A model generated the notes under the pieces. The model did no database searches, had not been told where the DNA came from, and worked only from the letters and a program-made list of their open reading frames with translations. From assembly GCA_019638705.1 (NCBI GenBank), contig JAHBTI010000002.1, positions 1 through 64,000 on the forward strand: a stretch of DNA of 64,000 bases, read 5' to 3'. Each line of letters starts with the position of its first letter. Position 1 is the stretch's first letter. Of this stretch, positions 54,160 through 63,295 are shown piece by piece. Position numbers and translations under genes: made by a program. This DNA is from Bacteroidota bacterium (GTDB lineage: Bacteria > Bacteroidota > Bacteroidia > B-17B0 > Aurantibacillaceae).

Positions 54160-55458
54160 ATGCTTAAAAGATTTCTGCTGCTGTTTGCATTGTTGCCTGT
54201 GTTTGTTTTTTCTCAAAACGAGGAAGACGATTATGTAAACGACAATGTGCTGAAGTACGATGATTACGTTTACAAACCAAACATTCGCACGGTGCAGTTT
54301 CACGAAAGCACCTGGGAATACGCCGCACCGCTTATTGAATTAGACGGCGACAAACAAATTGAATTAAGTTTTGATGATTTGAATGCAGACGGAACACAAT
54401 ATTCCATTTCCTTTATTCATTGCAATGCCGACTGGACACCAAGCGATTTAATGGAAAGCGAATATATGCAGGGCTTTTTTGATTTGAATATTATCAATTA
54501 CAGTTTTTCACAAGCCACCACACAAAATTACGCGCATTATTCCATTTTGTTTCCGCAGCAAAATATGCGTTTTACCAAAAGCGGAAACTATTTGCTCTAT
54601 GTTTATGCCAATCACGACAAAAAAGAGTTGGTGCTCACACGCCGCTTTATGTTGTTTGACAATAAAATAAACGTAAACGCCACGTTTCGTCAAACTATTG
54701 GCGGCGATGACCAATTTAAAAAACAACAAATTGATTTTGTTATTTCAAGCGTTGGTTACGACATTAACAATCCTCAACGCGACATGAAAGTGGTGTTGGT
54801 GCAAAACAACCGTTGGGACAACGCCGCTACGGGCATTCAGCCAACGTTTATTTCAGCAAATAAATTCACATATTCTTTAGACGAAAAAAGCACATTTAAC
54901 GGTGGAAACGAGTTTCGTTATTTTGACATTCGCAGCACACGGTTTTTAACCGAGCGCGTAGAAAGTATTTTCAGAGATGATGAATTAAAATTTCACGCGG
55001 TGCTGTTGCCCGACCAACTGCGCGCCGCAAAACCCTATTTGTTTTACAACGACTTTAACGGAAATTTTTTAATTAAAAACAGCGAACTGCGCGGCGACCC
55101 CGATTTGGAAGCGGATTACGCTTTTGTTGATTTTTTTATGCCCTACCCGACACCCGAAACGCAGGGAAATTTTTATGTGATGGGCAAGCTCACCGATTGG
55201 CGCATGAACAAAGCAAGTAAAATGACTTACGATTACAAACGCATGGGCTACAAAACAACGTTGTACTTAAAACAAGGATATTACAATTATATGTATGTGT
55301 TAAGCAGCGATACCAAAAAAGGCGGCGACGAAACCCTTACCGAGGGCAGTTTTTGGGACACCGAAAATGATTATAACATTTATGTGTATCACCGTAAGTT
55401 CGGAACGTACTATGACCAACTAATCGGTGTGAAGAAATTAAATTCGCTGAAGAAGTAA
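54160..55458 (+). CDS. Type IX secretion system plug protein (DUF5103)
   Basis: A 432-residue protein with a signal peptide (LKRFLLLFALLPVFVFSQ). The DUF5103 pattern is clear: IRTVQFHESTWEYAAPLIELDGDKQIELSFDDLNADGTQYSISFIHCNADWTPSDL, the NYAHYSILFPQQNMRFTKSGNYLLYVY block, and the C-terminal FYVMGKLTDWRMNKASKMTYD. In the described T9SS translocon the plug protein closes the periplasmic side of the SprA pore when PorV and cargo are absent. The first in-frame TTG (54151) is part of the promoter, so the ATG is preferred. Other T9SS machinery genes are not in the window. Confidence 0.88.
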   Translation: MLKRFLLLFALLPVFVFSQNEEDDYVNDNVLKYDDYVYKPNIRTVQFHESTWEYAAPLIELDGDKQIELSFDDLNADGTQYSISFIHCNADWTPSDLMESEYMQGFFDLNIINYSFSQATTQNYAHYSILFPQQNMRFTKSGNYLLYVYANHDKKELVLTRRFMLFDNKINVNATFRQTIGGDDQFKKQQIDFVISSVGYDINNPQRDMKVVLVQNNRWDNAATGIQPTFISANKFTYSLDEKSTFNGGNEFRYFDIRSTRFLTERVESIFRDDELKFHAVLLPDQLRAAKPYLFYNDFNGNFLIKNSELRGDPDLEADYAFVDFFMPYPTPETQGNFYVMGKLTDWRMNKASKMTYDYKRMGYKTTLYLKQGYYNYMYVLSSDTKKGGDETLTEGSFWDTENDYNIYVYHRKFGTYYDQLIGVKKLNSLKK

Positions 55459-55475
55459 AGTTTTTTTGGAAACTG

Positions 55476-56765
55476 TTATGCTAAACCCCGCGGTGCAAGC
55501 AAACTCGCTGCCACGCCGCATTTCAAACATTGTTTTAAAACACAATAATTATCATGCAACTGAATTAAAGCCTGACTGTCTGCCGCAGTTTTTAATACCC
55601 CGTTTTTCTCGGCAAACAATTTTGTTTTGGAATTAGTTTCGGCTTTACATTCTTGCAGAAGCTGAACGGCAATGTCCTGAAATTCGGGCTTCATCAGCTT
55701 TTGAGCGTAAAAGAAGAAAAACGGCGCAAAAGTATTGATTGCAATTATTTCAATGGAAGCATTGCCGAGATGAATGTTTTTTTCCTGCGCTCCGCCGTGA
55801 AGCGTGTAATGATTTTTCCAATACCCTTTCAGTTCCAATTCAAAAGCAATTTTTAATTGCGAAAGATTTTGAATGTTTTGCGGCTCTGTAAAAATGCGTT
55901 TGTTCTTATGTAAAAGTTGCGCCAACTGCGCCAAACGCAGGTTAGGGAAATTTGCAGGGCGCAATTTTGAAAACTTAAACATTTCTTTTGGCAGGGGCAC
56001 GAGTTGGTATTTTGTTTTTAAATACTCAAACTCATTTTGTAATTGGCGTATGTAATCGTTTTCAAACTGTTCGTCCAACAAACCCGAAGTGCCAAGCAAC
56101 AGGGCTTCCAACTGCAACAAATTATCCGAATGTTTTAAAAGCAAATGCATCGGCAAAGCCAAAGCCAACTGCTCAAAGGGCTGCGCATTGGTTTTAAATC
56201 CAAAATTGCGAAGCAACACCGCATAAAACGTTTGGGTGTAATCGTTGCCAAAAGTTGCAAAGGTTTTTTCAATGTGTTTTACTTTGTTTTCCAAACGCTC
56301 TATTGTCAGGCGTTCTAACCAGTTCAAAAATTTAAAATCGTTTACCTGCACCAACTGTCCCTTACAGGCAATGCTGCTTTTTGCCGAAGCCAAACGTTCG
56401 TATTCGGTTAAGGTGCTTTTGTCAATCAAATGTTTCAGTTCCAAAACCTCCACGTTGTTGTTGGCGTTTTGAGCCAGTTCCAAATCGTGTTCATACACAA
56501 CGTGCAAAATTAAATTGTCGTAACTTTTATTGTGCTGATGTTTGTGTTTGAGCCAGTCGCTTGTTTTAATATGCACTTCAATATTTCCCGCCAGCACAAG
56601 TTGGTTGATGCGAATTTGCGCGTTAAAAAAATCAGGTCCTGCATCAGGGTTTCGCGCGCCCGTTTTCAAAACCACAATTTCATTTCCCGCCGCCGTGCGC
56701 AGCGGCAAAGGTTTCAGTAATCTGTATTGCCAAATAAATTGAAGCAGGTTTTCGGAAAAATTCAT
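55476..56765 (-). CDS. DUF2851 family protein
   Basis: 429 residues, no signal peptide. The opening NFSENLLQFIWQYRLLKPLPLRT..GNEIVVLKTGARNPDAGPDFFNAQIRINQLVLAGNIEVHIKTSDWLKHKHQHNKSYDNLILHVVYEHD is the DUF2851 signature. The conserved NPDAGPDFFNA and HxxxxxYDNVILHVV segments suggest an enzymatic or nuclease-like fold, but no activity is known. The C terminus has a CVLKQCLKCGVAASLL cysteine pair. It is conserved across Bacteroidota. Confidence 0.88.
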   Translation of the reverse strand: MNFSENLLQFIWQYRLLKPLPLRTAAGNEIVVLKTGARNPDAGPDFFNAQIRINQLVLAGNIEVHIKTSDWLKHKHQHNKSYDNLILHVVYEHDLELAQNANNNVEVLELKHLIDKSTLTEYERLASAKSSIACKGQLVQVNDFKFLNWLERLTIERLENKVKHIEKTFATFGNDYTQTFYAVLLRNFGFKTNAQPFEQLALALPMHLLLKHSDNLLQLEALLLGTSGLLDEQFENDYIRQLQNEFEYLKTKYQLVPLPKEMFKFSKLRPANFPNLRLAQLAQLLHKNKRIFTEPQNIQNLSQLKIAFELELKGYWKNHYTLHGGAQEKNIHLGNASIEIIAINTFAPFFFFYAQKLMKPEFQDIAVQLLQECKAETNSKTKLFAEKNGVLKTAADSQALIQLHDNYCVLKQCLKCGVAASLLAPRGLA

Positions 56766-56833
56766 CGCTTAATTTTTCTCAAAAGTAATGCTATGTCAGG
56801 TTGGGTGTTGCTACATATTGTAGCAAGAAAAAA

Positions 56834-57163
56834 TTACTTTGTTACAAAAACAAAAACGTCTTCGTTATCTTTTTTCATCAGGTATTTTTCGCGGGCAAGA
56901 ATTTCTAAACTTTTTGTGTTGCTGCGAAGTTCCACAAGATTTTTTTTATTGTTTTCAATTTCGGCGAGGTAATATTGCTTTTCGTGCTTTAGTTTGCGGC
57001 ATTTTTGAGCCAATTCGTATTGTGTCATAACATCGTTTTTATCAAAAAACAACAACCACACCATGACACCGATGACAGCCAAGCCGTATTTGTTACGAAG
57101 TAGTTTAAACAATTTCACGGCTTCAAATTTATACAAACGCACCGTCAAAATTTTCAGCCGCAT
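56834..57163 (-). CDS. FtsB/DivIC-like septum formation initiator
   Basis: 109 residues with one membrane segment (about 27-41, YGLAVIGVMVWLLFFD) and a following coiled coil (about 48-85). The C-terminal ILAREKYLMKKDNEDVFVFV is the DivIC/FtsB closing motif. It is expected to sit in the divisome with FtsL- and FtsQ-type partners. It is separated from DUF2851 by 68 bases on the same strand. Confidence 0.88.
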   Translation of the reverse strand: MRLKILTVRLYKFEAVKLFKLLRNKYGLAVIGVMVWLLFFDKNDVMTQYELAQKCRKLKHEKQYYLAEIENNKKNLVELRSNTKSLEILAREKYLMKKDNEDVFVFVTK

Positions 57164-57226
57164 AAAAGATTATTAAAAATGGTTTGTTAGCTGCGTGTTC
57201 TCTGTACCTCTGCGGTGAATAAGTTG

Positions 57227-57234
57227 TATATTTG
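57227..57234 (+). promoter_or_regulatory. Promoter -7 element (TATATTTG) of cysS
   Basis: A perfect TAnnTTTG 21 bases before the cysS ATG. The in-frame TTG at 57232 belongs to this element. Confidence 0.55.
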
Positions 57235-57255
57235 AAATCCAAAAAAAATAACGGT

Positions 57256-58722
57256 ATGCAGCCCCTGATTATTTACAACACATTAACGAGAAAGAAAGAA
57301 GAGTTTACCCCGATGAACCCGCCCTTTGTGGGTTTGTATGTGTGCGGACCAACGGTTTACAGCGATGTGCATTTGGGAAATTGCCGCACCTTTATTTCGT
57401 TTGACATGATTTACCGTTACCTCTTGCATTTGGGGTACAAAGTGCGTTATGTGCGCAACATTACCGATGCAGGGCATTTGGAAGGCGACCGCGATGAGGG
57501 CGATGATAAATTTGCAAAAAAAGCCAAGCTGGAACAATTAGAACCTATGGAAATTGTTCAGAAATACACGTTGGGTTTTCACGATGTGTTGAGGGAGTTT
57601 AACACGCTGCCGCCAAGCATTGAGCCGACTGCCACAGGGCATATTAGCGAGCAAATTGAAATGATAAAAGAGATTCTGGCAAACGGTTTGGCTTACGAAA
57701 AAAACGGTACGGTTTATTTTGATGTAGAAAAATACAGCAAAGAATTTAATTACGGGCAACTCACCAACCGCAAATTAGAAGAGCTTTTGGAAGGCACGCG
57801 CGAATTGGGCGGACAAGACGAAAAGCACGGGCGTTTGGATTTTGCCCTGTGGATAAAAGCAAAACCCGAAACCTTAATGCGCTGGAATTCGCCATGGGGT
57901 TGGGGTTTTCCGGGTTGGCACATTGAATGTTCTGCCATGAGTAGAAAATATTTGGGTGATACTTTTGACATTCACGGCGGAGGCATGGATTTGCAAGCTA
58001 CTCACCACACCAATGAAATTGCGCAGTCGCAGGCTTGCTATCACAAAGCTCCTGTAAAATATTGGCTGCACACCAATATGCTCACCGTAAACGGAACGCG
58101 CATGAGCAAAAGCGCGGGCAATGGATTTTTACCCCAAGAATTATTTACAGGCAATCATAAATTGTTGGAACGCGGCTATGCGCCAATGGTGGTGCGCTTT
58201 TTTATGATGCAAACGCATTACCGCAGCACTTTGGATTTCAGCAACGAGGCATTGCAGGCAAGCGAAAAAGGCTTTGAGCGTTTAATGGAAAGTTATAAAA
58301 CGCTGTTAAGTTTACAGGCTTCCGACAAATCAGACGAAAACATAAAAGATTTGCAAAACAAATGTTATGAGGCAATGAATGATGATTTTAATACTTCCAT
58401 TCTCATTGCGCATTTGTTTGATGCGGTAAGAATTATCAATTCTGCCAACGATAAAAAATTAAATCTCACGCAAAGCGACATTGATTTGCTGAAAAAAATT
58501 TATAACGATTTTGTGTTTGATGTGTTGGGTTTAAAACAAGACGATGTCGGGAACAGCAAATTAGACACGGCTTTAAACAAGGTGATGGATTTTGTGTTGG
58601 ATATGCGCCAAAAAGCAAAAACAGGAAAAGATTTTAAGTTGAGCGATGAAATCCGCGACAAACTGCTTGCTGCGGGCATTCAGATAAAAGACGGAAAAGA
58701 GGGCAGCACTTGGAAAATATGA
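57256..58722 (+). CDS. cysS: Cysteinyl-tRNA synthetase
   Basis: Charges tRNA-Cys. The 488 residues from the ATG at 57256 show the zinc/cysteine-binding Cys30 in GLYVCGPTVY, the HIGH-type HLGN (39-42), and WHIECSAMS and HGGGMDLQATHHTNEIAQS zinc ligands. The KMSKS-type RMSKSAGN loop and a C-terminal DALR-like helical domain are also present. The gene is followed by a TGTCAT...ATGACA repeat. Confidence 0.96.
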   Translation: MQPLIIYNTLTRKKEEFTPMNPPFVGLYVCGPTVYSDVHLGNCRTFISFDMIYRYLLHLGYKVRYVRNITDAGHLEGDRDEGDDKFAKKAKLEQLEPMEIVQKYTLGFHDVLREFNTLPPSIEPTATGHISEQIEMIKEILANGLAYEKNGTVYFDVEKYSKEFNYGQLTNRKLEELLEGTRELGGQDEKHGRLDFALWIKAKPETLMRWNSPWGWGFPGWHIECSAMSRKYLGDTFDIHGGGMDLQATHHTNEIAQSQACYHKAPVKYWLHTNMLTVNGTRMSKSAGNGFLPQELFTGNHKLLERGYAPMVVRFFMMQTHYRSTLDFSNEALQASEKGFERLMESYKTLLSLQASDKSDENIKDLQNKCYEAMNDDFNTSILIAHLFDAVRIINSANDKKLNLTQSDIDLLKKIYNDFVFDVLGLKQDDVGNSKLDTALNKVMDFVLDMRQKAKTGKDFKLSDEIRDKLLAAGIQIKDGKEGSTWKI

Positions 58723-58732
58723 ATTAGTGTGC

Positions 58733-58784
58733 TGTCATGCTGACGAAGGAAGCATCTCAGATTCTTCGTACCTCAGAATGACAG
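58733..58784. repeat. TGTCATGCTGA / TCAGAATGACA inverted repeat
   Basis: TGTCATGCTGACGAAGGAAG near 58733 faces CTTCGTACCTCAGAATGACA, forming a hairpin between cysS and the next gene. It is of a type common in Bacteroidota spacers and related in wording to the ATGAC ends of 38995-39060. Confidence 0.65.
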
Positions 58785-58818
58785 AACGTCCAAAATGACA
58801 AACTGAAACATTGTATTT

Positions 58819-59655
58819 ATGAACTTTAAAAAATTTATTTCTCTTTCAATCCTTGCAATCTTGTTTTACGCTTGCGGTAACGAAACAACAAATAAAAATG
58901 TTTCACAACAAAACACGGAAACAAAAAAACCGAAACTCACGCCGATGATAGATTTCAGCGTGGTAAAAAAATATCCGCACGATAAAACAGTTTTTACCGA
59001 AGGTTTTTTGTTTCACAACAATCAATTATTTGAAAGTTCGGGTGCGCCCGATTATTTGCCGCAAACCCGCTCTGTGTTTGGTATTGTAGATTTGGAAAAA
59101 GGTAAACTCAACATCAAAGGCGAGTTGGACAAAAACACATATTTCGGCGAGGGCATTGTGATTGTAAATAACCGTTTGTATCAGCTTACTTACCTTAATC
59201 AAACAGGTTTTGTTTACGATGCAACAACCTTTCAGCGCATAGGACAATTTTCTTACCAAAACAAACAGGGCTGGGGCATGACTACCGAAGGAAAACATTT
59301 AATTATGAGCGACGGTACAAATATTTTAACATGGCTCAATCCTAACGATTACAGCATTGTACGCGAACTTTCGGTTACCGAAAACGGTTATGCTTTGGAT
59401 TATTTAAACGAACTGGAATTAATTGACGGATATATTTACGCCAATGTGTGGCTCAAAAACACCATTGTAAAAATTGATACTTCAAACGGCGAAGTAGTGG
59501 GGAAATTAGATTTGACAAGCCTTGTGAACGAGGCGAAAAGAAACAATCCCGAAAGTTTGGAATTGAACGGCATTGCTTACGACAGTATTTCAAAACGGGT
59601 ATTGGTAACAGGAAAATTGTGGAGCGATATTTACGAGATTACGTTTGATTATTAA
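58819..59655 (+). CDS. Glutaminyl-peptide cyclotransferase-like lipoprotein
   Basis: 278 residues. The signal peptide ends in a lipobox FYAC (Cys19), so the protein is lipid-anchored outside the cytoplasm. The rest matches the beta-propeller glutamine cyclotransferase family: YPHDKTVFTEGFLFHNNQLFESSG, YFGEGIVIVNNRLYQLTY, GWGMTTEGKHLIMSDGT, LNELELIDGYIYANVWLKNTIVKID and the closing LNGIAYDSISKRVLVTGKLWSDIYEI. Enzymes of this family convert N-terminal Gln to pyroglutamate, a common modification of exported Bacteroidota proteins. Confidence 0.9.
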   Translation: MNFKKFISLSILAILFYACGNETTNKNVSQQNTETKKPKLTPMIDFSVVKKYPHDKTVFTEGFLFHNNQLFESSGAPDYLPQTRSVFGIVDLEKGKLNIKGELDKNTYFGEGIVIVNNRLYQLTYLNQTGFVYDATTFQRIGQFSYQNKQGWGMTTEGKHLIMSDGTNILTWLNPNDYSIVRELSVTENGYALDYLNELELIDGYIYANVWLKNTIVKIDTSNGEVVGKLDLTSLVNEAKRNNPESLELNGIAYDSISKRVLVTGKLWSDIYEITFDY

Positions 59656-59664
59656 ATCTGTCGC

Positions 59665-60279
59665 TCACTTTCTAAACACCGCTCTCACCACAGGAATTGC
59701 CGTTAAAATAATCAGCGCAATAAAAATATAACCCATGTAATCGGTAATTTGCGGAAACACCTGCACCAAAAAATAACCGATAGAAGTAAGGCTTACAATC
59801 CACGCCAGCGCACCAATAATATTGAACAACATAAATTTTCCGAAATCAATTTTTATAACGCCTGCGATTACAGGCGCAAAGGTGCGTACCACAGGCAAAA
59901 AACGCGCCAAAATTAACGTAACGTTTCCGCCGTATTTGTGGTAATAGGTGTTGGTGAGTTCAACGTGTTTTTGCTTGAAAAACAAACTGTCTTTTCTGGC
60001 ATACAATTTTGTTCCTGCAACTCTGCCAAACCAGTAACCAAAAATATTGCCAAGCACCGCCGCTAAAGTCATTAAAGATACCAACGGAAAAAAATCAATG
60101 CGCATGAGTTCGGGTTTGGCTTTGCATAAAATTCCCGCCAACAAAATCAAATTATCGCCGGGTAAAAAAAATCCCACCAACAAACCTGTTTCGGCAAAAA
60201 TCACAAACAGCAAAAGCCACAAACCGCCGTATTCAATAATGCTGTTTGGGTCGGTCAGTTGTTTTAAAAATTCCCACAT
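59665..60279 (-). CDS. DedA family (VTT domain) membrane protein
   Basis: 204 residues with several membrane segments and the DedA signature ETGLLVGFFLPGDNLILLAG plus NIFGYWFGRVAGTKLYARKD and RFLPVVRTFAPVIAGVIKIDFGKFMLFNIIGALAW. Members of this family recycle undecaprenyl phosphate or phospholipids across the inner membrane. The acidic and RFxPxxR residues linked to activity are present. It is convergent with the cyclotransferase gene and lies downstream of the GT4 gene with 19 bases between. Confidence 0.92.
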   Translation of the reverse strand: MWEFLKQLTDPNSIIEYGGLWLLLFVIFAETGLLVGFFLPGDNLILLAGILCKAKPELMRIDFFPLVSLMTLAAVLGNIFGYWFGRVAGTKLYARKDSLFFKQKHVELTNTYYHKYGGNVTLILARFLPVVRTFAPVIAGVIKIDFGKFMLFNIIGALAWIVSLTSIGYFLVQVFPQITDYMGYIFIALIILTAIPVVRAVFRK

Positions 60280-60298
60280 AAGTTTTAAATTTCTCGTT

Positions 60299-61480
60299 TT
60301 ACTTCAACATAGAATAATAAATATGTGTTAATTCTACTCCAATTTCTGCTTTCGTGAAATTTTCCATTACAAATTGACGACTGAATGTATTATCATATTT
60401 ACTTTTTTCTTTATCGAAATTCAAAATTGCTTCTGTGAGTTGTTCTTCGTTTTTTCGCTCAACCATTGCACAAAGTTTATGAGCAATTTTAGGAGGAACT
60501 TCATTTGTTATTCCTCCCGCTTTACTTGAAATAACAAATTTCCCGCAAGCCCACGCTTCGGCAGTTGTGAGCGAAAATGTTTCGTAATTGCTGAACATAA
60601 TTAAGGCATCGTGTTCGTTTATGGCGTTCACTAAATCTTGTCCCATTAATCTGCCCGCAAATTTTATTTGGTTGGCGGCGTTTAATTCTTTTACCAATTT
60701 TTCAAGCGTATGTCTGTTTTCACCTTCGCCGATAATGGTTAATTCCATGTTGGGTTTGATTTTTAAAGCATTTGCAAAGGCGCGGATAATGCCACTTACG
60801 TTTTTTTGCGCGTCGTCTAACGAAGAAACATGATAAAATTTTGTTGTATTGTCTGAAACCTTTTTTTCTTTAGGAACAAATAAATTTACGTCCACTACAT
60901 TTGGTACAACAACATAATTTCCTTGTAAACCGTGATGTTGCATGGCTTTCATTAAGTCCTTGCTCACGGGCATAATGATTTTGGCTTTTGAAATAATTTT
61001 TTTGGTAAAATATGTTTGAAAAAAGCCTTTGTAATTTCCGTCTTGGGGCAGGTAGCCCGACCAAGCCTCGTTTACCACAAACGGAATGTTGTGTTTTTTT
61101 GAGAGATGAAGCGCGGCAATACCCATTGGCATAACCACATTCAGTTGAATTAAATCGGGTTTGCCCGCTTTTGAAATCAATTTTGAAAAACCCAAATTTG
61201 CCAGTTGCAACACTTTTCTTCGTTTCAGCAGCAAATCAACAAAAGGCGATGCCGACTTTATTTTTTTGTAGTAAACAATCAGGGTGTAAATATTGTTTTC
61301 TTCGCTTTCAACCCATTCCGTACCCGAACTCATATTTTCATCGGAACAAATATGCAACACACTTACTTTATTATACAAGGCAGCCGCTTTTGCAAACTCT
61401 TTATTAAAAATGCCGTGAGTAGGATTATTACGATTAGGATACCATGAAGAAATAAAGAGAATATGTGTTTGTTTCTCCAT
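60299..61480 (-). CDS. GT4-family glycosyltransferase
   Basis: A 393-residue GT-B fold enzyme. N-terminal ILFISSWYPNRNNPTHGIFNKEFAKAAA is the acceptor-domain glycine loop. The C-terminal domain shows LTIIGEGENRHTLEKLVKEL, IKFAGRLMGQDLVNAI, and the EX7E motif in ETFSLTTAEAWACGKFVISSKAGGITNEV. Sugar donor and acceptor are not evident. It probably acts on a surface polysaccharide, although no other polysaccharide gene is adjacent. Confidence 0.92.
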   Translation of the reverse strand: MEKQTHILFISSWYPNRNNPTHGIFNKEFAKAAALYNKVSVLHICSDENMSSGTEWVESEENNIYTLIVYYKKIKSASPFVDLLLKRRKVLQLANLGFSKLISKAGKPDLIQLNVVMPMGIAALHLSKKHNIPFVVNEAWSGYLPQDGNYKGFFQTYFTKKIISKAKIIMPVSKDLMKAMQHHGLQGNYVVVPNVVDVNLFVPKEKKVSDNTTKFYHVSSLDDAQKNVSGIIRAFANALKIKPNMELTIIGEGENRHTLEKLVKELNAANQIKFAGRLMGQDLVNAINEHDALIMFSNYETFSLTTAEAWACGKFVISSKAGGITNEVPPKIAHKLCAMVERKNEEQLTEAILNFDKEKSKYDNTFSRQFVMENFTKAEIGVELTHIYYSMLK

Positions 61481-61510
61481 GTGTGTTTTTGGTAAAGGCG
61501 CGAGAAAAAT

Positions 61511-62074
61511 TTATTCCACGTTAATGGTTACTTCAAGTTGGAACAAAGCATACGCTTCACTTATTTTTTCAAAGGTTAAACCGAGTTTGTTTCCGCTTTT
61601 CATGCCAATGGTAATAAAGCCCAAACCTGCGCCGCCTTTTTCGCTCAGTTCATTGGTTTCAAGGTGGTGGAGGTAGTAATTTCTTAAATCGGCAGGGTTA
61701 TCAAACGAATTTATTTTGTCAATAAAGCCTTTTACTCTTTCTATTGCCGAATTGGCAATGAGATTGGCTGTGATAATTTTCACCGAATCGCCCGCCAAAT
61801 ATAAAATAAAGAAGTTGTGTTTTTCGCCTTGCGTGTCTTTATACCCGTGAATAAACATATTTTGCAAAGACTCTATGCTGATGAAAAACACTTTTCTTAC
61901 CACCGGTTTTGGCAAGGCTTTGTCAAGAATTTTGTTTTCTATTTCTCCTTCTAATTTAGAGATAATTTCGGGGGTTAAAACACCATCAAACGCTAAAATC
62001 AGTTCACCTTTAGCGTTTACATTTTCCACCTGTTTGGAAAAGTTCTGTTTAAAAAATTCGGCGTTGTCGTTCAC
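61511..62074 (-). CDS. SiaB family protein kinase (DUF6272)
   Basis: 187 residues matching the SiaB-like family of single-domain ATPase-fold kinases: LILAFDGVLTPEIISKLEGEIENKI, KVFFISIESLQNMFIHGYKDTQG (the N-box equivalent with N and H) and GGAGLGFITIGMKSGNKL (glycine-rich lid). In the characterised system SiaB phosphorylates an STAS antagonist and is countered by a phosphatase. No STAS or PP2C partner is seen in the window, so this is an orphan copy. Confidence 0.8.
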   Translation of the reverse strand: MNDNAEFFKQNFSKQVENVNAKGELILAFDGVLTPEIISKLEGEIENKILDKALPKPVVRKVFFISIESLQNMFIHGYKDTQGEKHNFFILYLAGDSVKIITANLIANSAIERVKGFIDKINSFDNPADLRNYYLHHLETNELSEKGGAGLGFITIGMKSGNKLGLTFEKISEAYALFQLEVTINVE

Positions 62075-62094
62075 AGTGGGTATGTTTTTTATTG

Positions 62095-62712
62095 TTATTT
62101 GAATAATCCGTTTAGTTCCGCATCTATCATACGAATGACTTTTCCCAAGTCTTCTTTACTTTCGCTAAAGTTAATATCGTCCACATCAACCACCAAAACT
62201 TTTCCGCCCTCGTAAGACGTATGCCATGCCTCGTAACGTTCGTTCAGGCGTTTTAAATAATCCAAACGAATGCTGTTTTCGTAATCGCGCCCGCGTTTTT
62301 GAATTTGTTTTACCAAGGTAGGCACGCTGGCGCGCAAATAAATAATCAAATCGGGAGCTTTAATCAGGCTTTCCATTAATTTGAATAATGAAAAATAATT
62401 GTCGTAATCGCGCGAGGTCATTAAGCCCATGGCGTGCAGGTTGGGAGCAAAAATATAAGCGTCCTCATAAATAGTCCTGTCCTGAACCACCGTGTGTTTG
62501 CCTTTGCGAATGTCTAAAATCTGACTGAAACGGTTATTTAAAAAATACACCTGCAAGTTGAATGACCAGCGCTGCATATCTTCGTAAAAATCGTTTAAAT
62601 AAGGATTATCGTCAGCGTCTTCGTAATGAGCGTGCCATTTATAGTGTTTAGCCAAAAGAGATGTTAAAGTAGTTTTTCCCGACCCGATGTTACCTGCAAT
62701 TGCAATATGCAT
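62095..62712 (-). CDS. Deoxynucleoside kinase
   Basis: 205 residues of the dNK/dGK family that phosphorylates deoxynucleosides for salvage. The P-loop GNIGSGKTT is at residues 7-15, followed by EDADDNPYLNDFYEDMQRWSFNLQVYFLNNRF, the catalytic DRTIYEDAYIFA (DRS/DRT motif), and a lid-region RASVPTLVKQIQKRGRDYE. Substrate preference cannot be told from the sequence. The gene lies 20 bases upstream of the SiaB-like gene on the same strand, probably cotranscribed. Confidence 0.92.
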   Translation of the reverse strand: MHIAIAGNIGSGKTTLTSLLAKHYKWHAHYEDADDNPYLNDFYEDMQRWSFNLQVYFLNNRFSQILDIRKGKHTVVQDRTIYEDAYIFAPNLHAMGLMTSRDYDNYFSLFKLMESLIKAPDLIIYLRASVPTLVKQIQKRGRDYENSIRLDYLKRLNERYEAWHTSYEGGKVLVVDVDDINFSESKEDLGKVIRMIDAELNGLFK

Positions 62713-62835
62713 ACCCTAATCTTAATTAAAATTAAGAACCGAAAGTAATAAAAAATAACTTATAAGTAACAAAAAATGTTAGTCAAAAAAGTTTTTAACA
62801 ATACTCGCATCTTTCGGGCGGCGGAAAGCATGAAA

Positions 62836-63282
62836 CTACTCCTCAACAACCCACACAAATTTGTTGTGCGCCTTGTAATACAAAAACAAGGTATAATTGC
62901 CTTTTTCCAAACCTAATTGTTTTGTGTTTAAGACAATTTCATGCTTTCCTTTTTTGAATTTTTTGCCTGTGAACATCACTCTTTCAAAATAAGGGTCAAG
63001 CGGTTTGGTAATAACGGCGGTGATTGTTGTTGTGTCTTGCAGCTCAATCGGCAAGCTAATTTTTTCGGAGAAAGAAACTGTTTTTTGGGTTTGTAAAAAG
63101 TTTTCTTGGGCTGCGAATGCTTTGTTATTTGCTGCATAAGAACTGTCGTCCAATCTCACATAATAACAAGCATTGTCTTGTCGCCAAAAAAATTCACTCG
63201 GATTATGATTGTTGATACAATAAATATTTAATAAATAAGGAGGAATATCATCGTCAGAAAGCCTAAAACTTTTTTCGTTCAC
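62836..63282 (-). pseudogene. Probable C-terminal part of the split BNR-type gene
   Basis: 148 codons starting with GTG. The first residues (NEKSFRLSDDDIPPYLLNIYCINNHNPSEFFWRQDNACYYVRLDD) read like the usual closing propeller blade of secreted BNR/sialidase-like proteins, which is absent from the neighbouring fragment. A beta-rich tail (about 85-148, ISLPIELQDTTTITAVI..HNKFVWVVEE) follows. It begins 13 bases after the upstream fragment stops, in a different frame. It could be a genuine small gene, but it has no signal peptide or proper start, and disruption of one ancestral gene is more likely. Confidence 0.5.
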
Positions 63283-63295
63283 TCTTTATAGTACT

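Noticed and set aside
338..57234. Upstream TTG starts extending several genes (343, 32424, 50418 minus, 54151, 57232)
   Set aside because: Each TTG is the end of a TAnnTTTG promoter -7 motif. The next ATG gives the conserved protein start or a proper signal peptide in every case.
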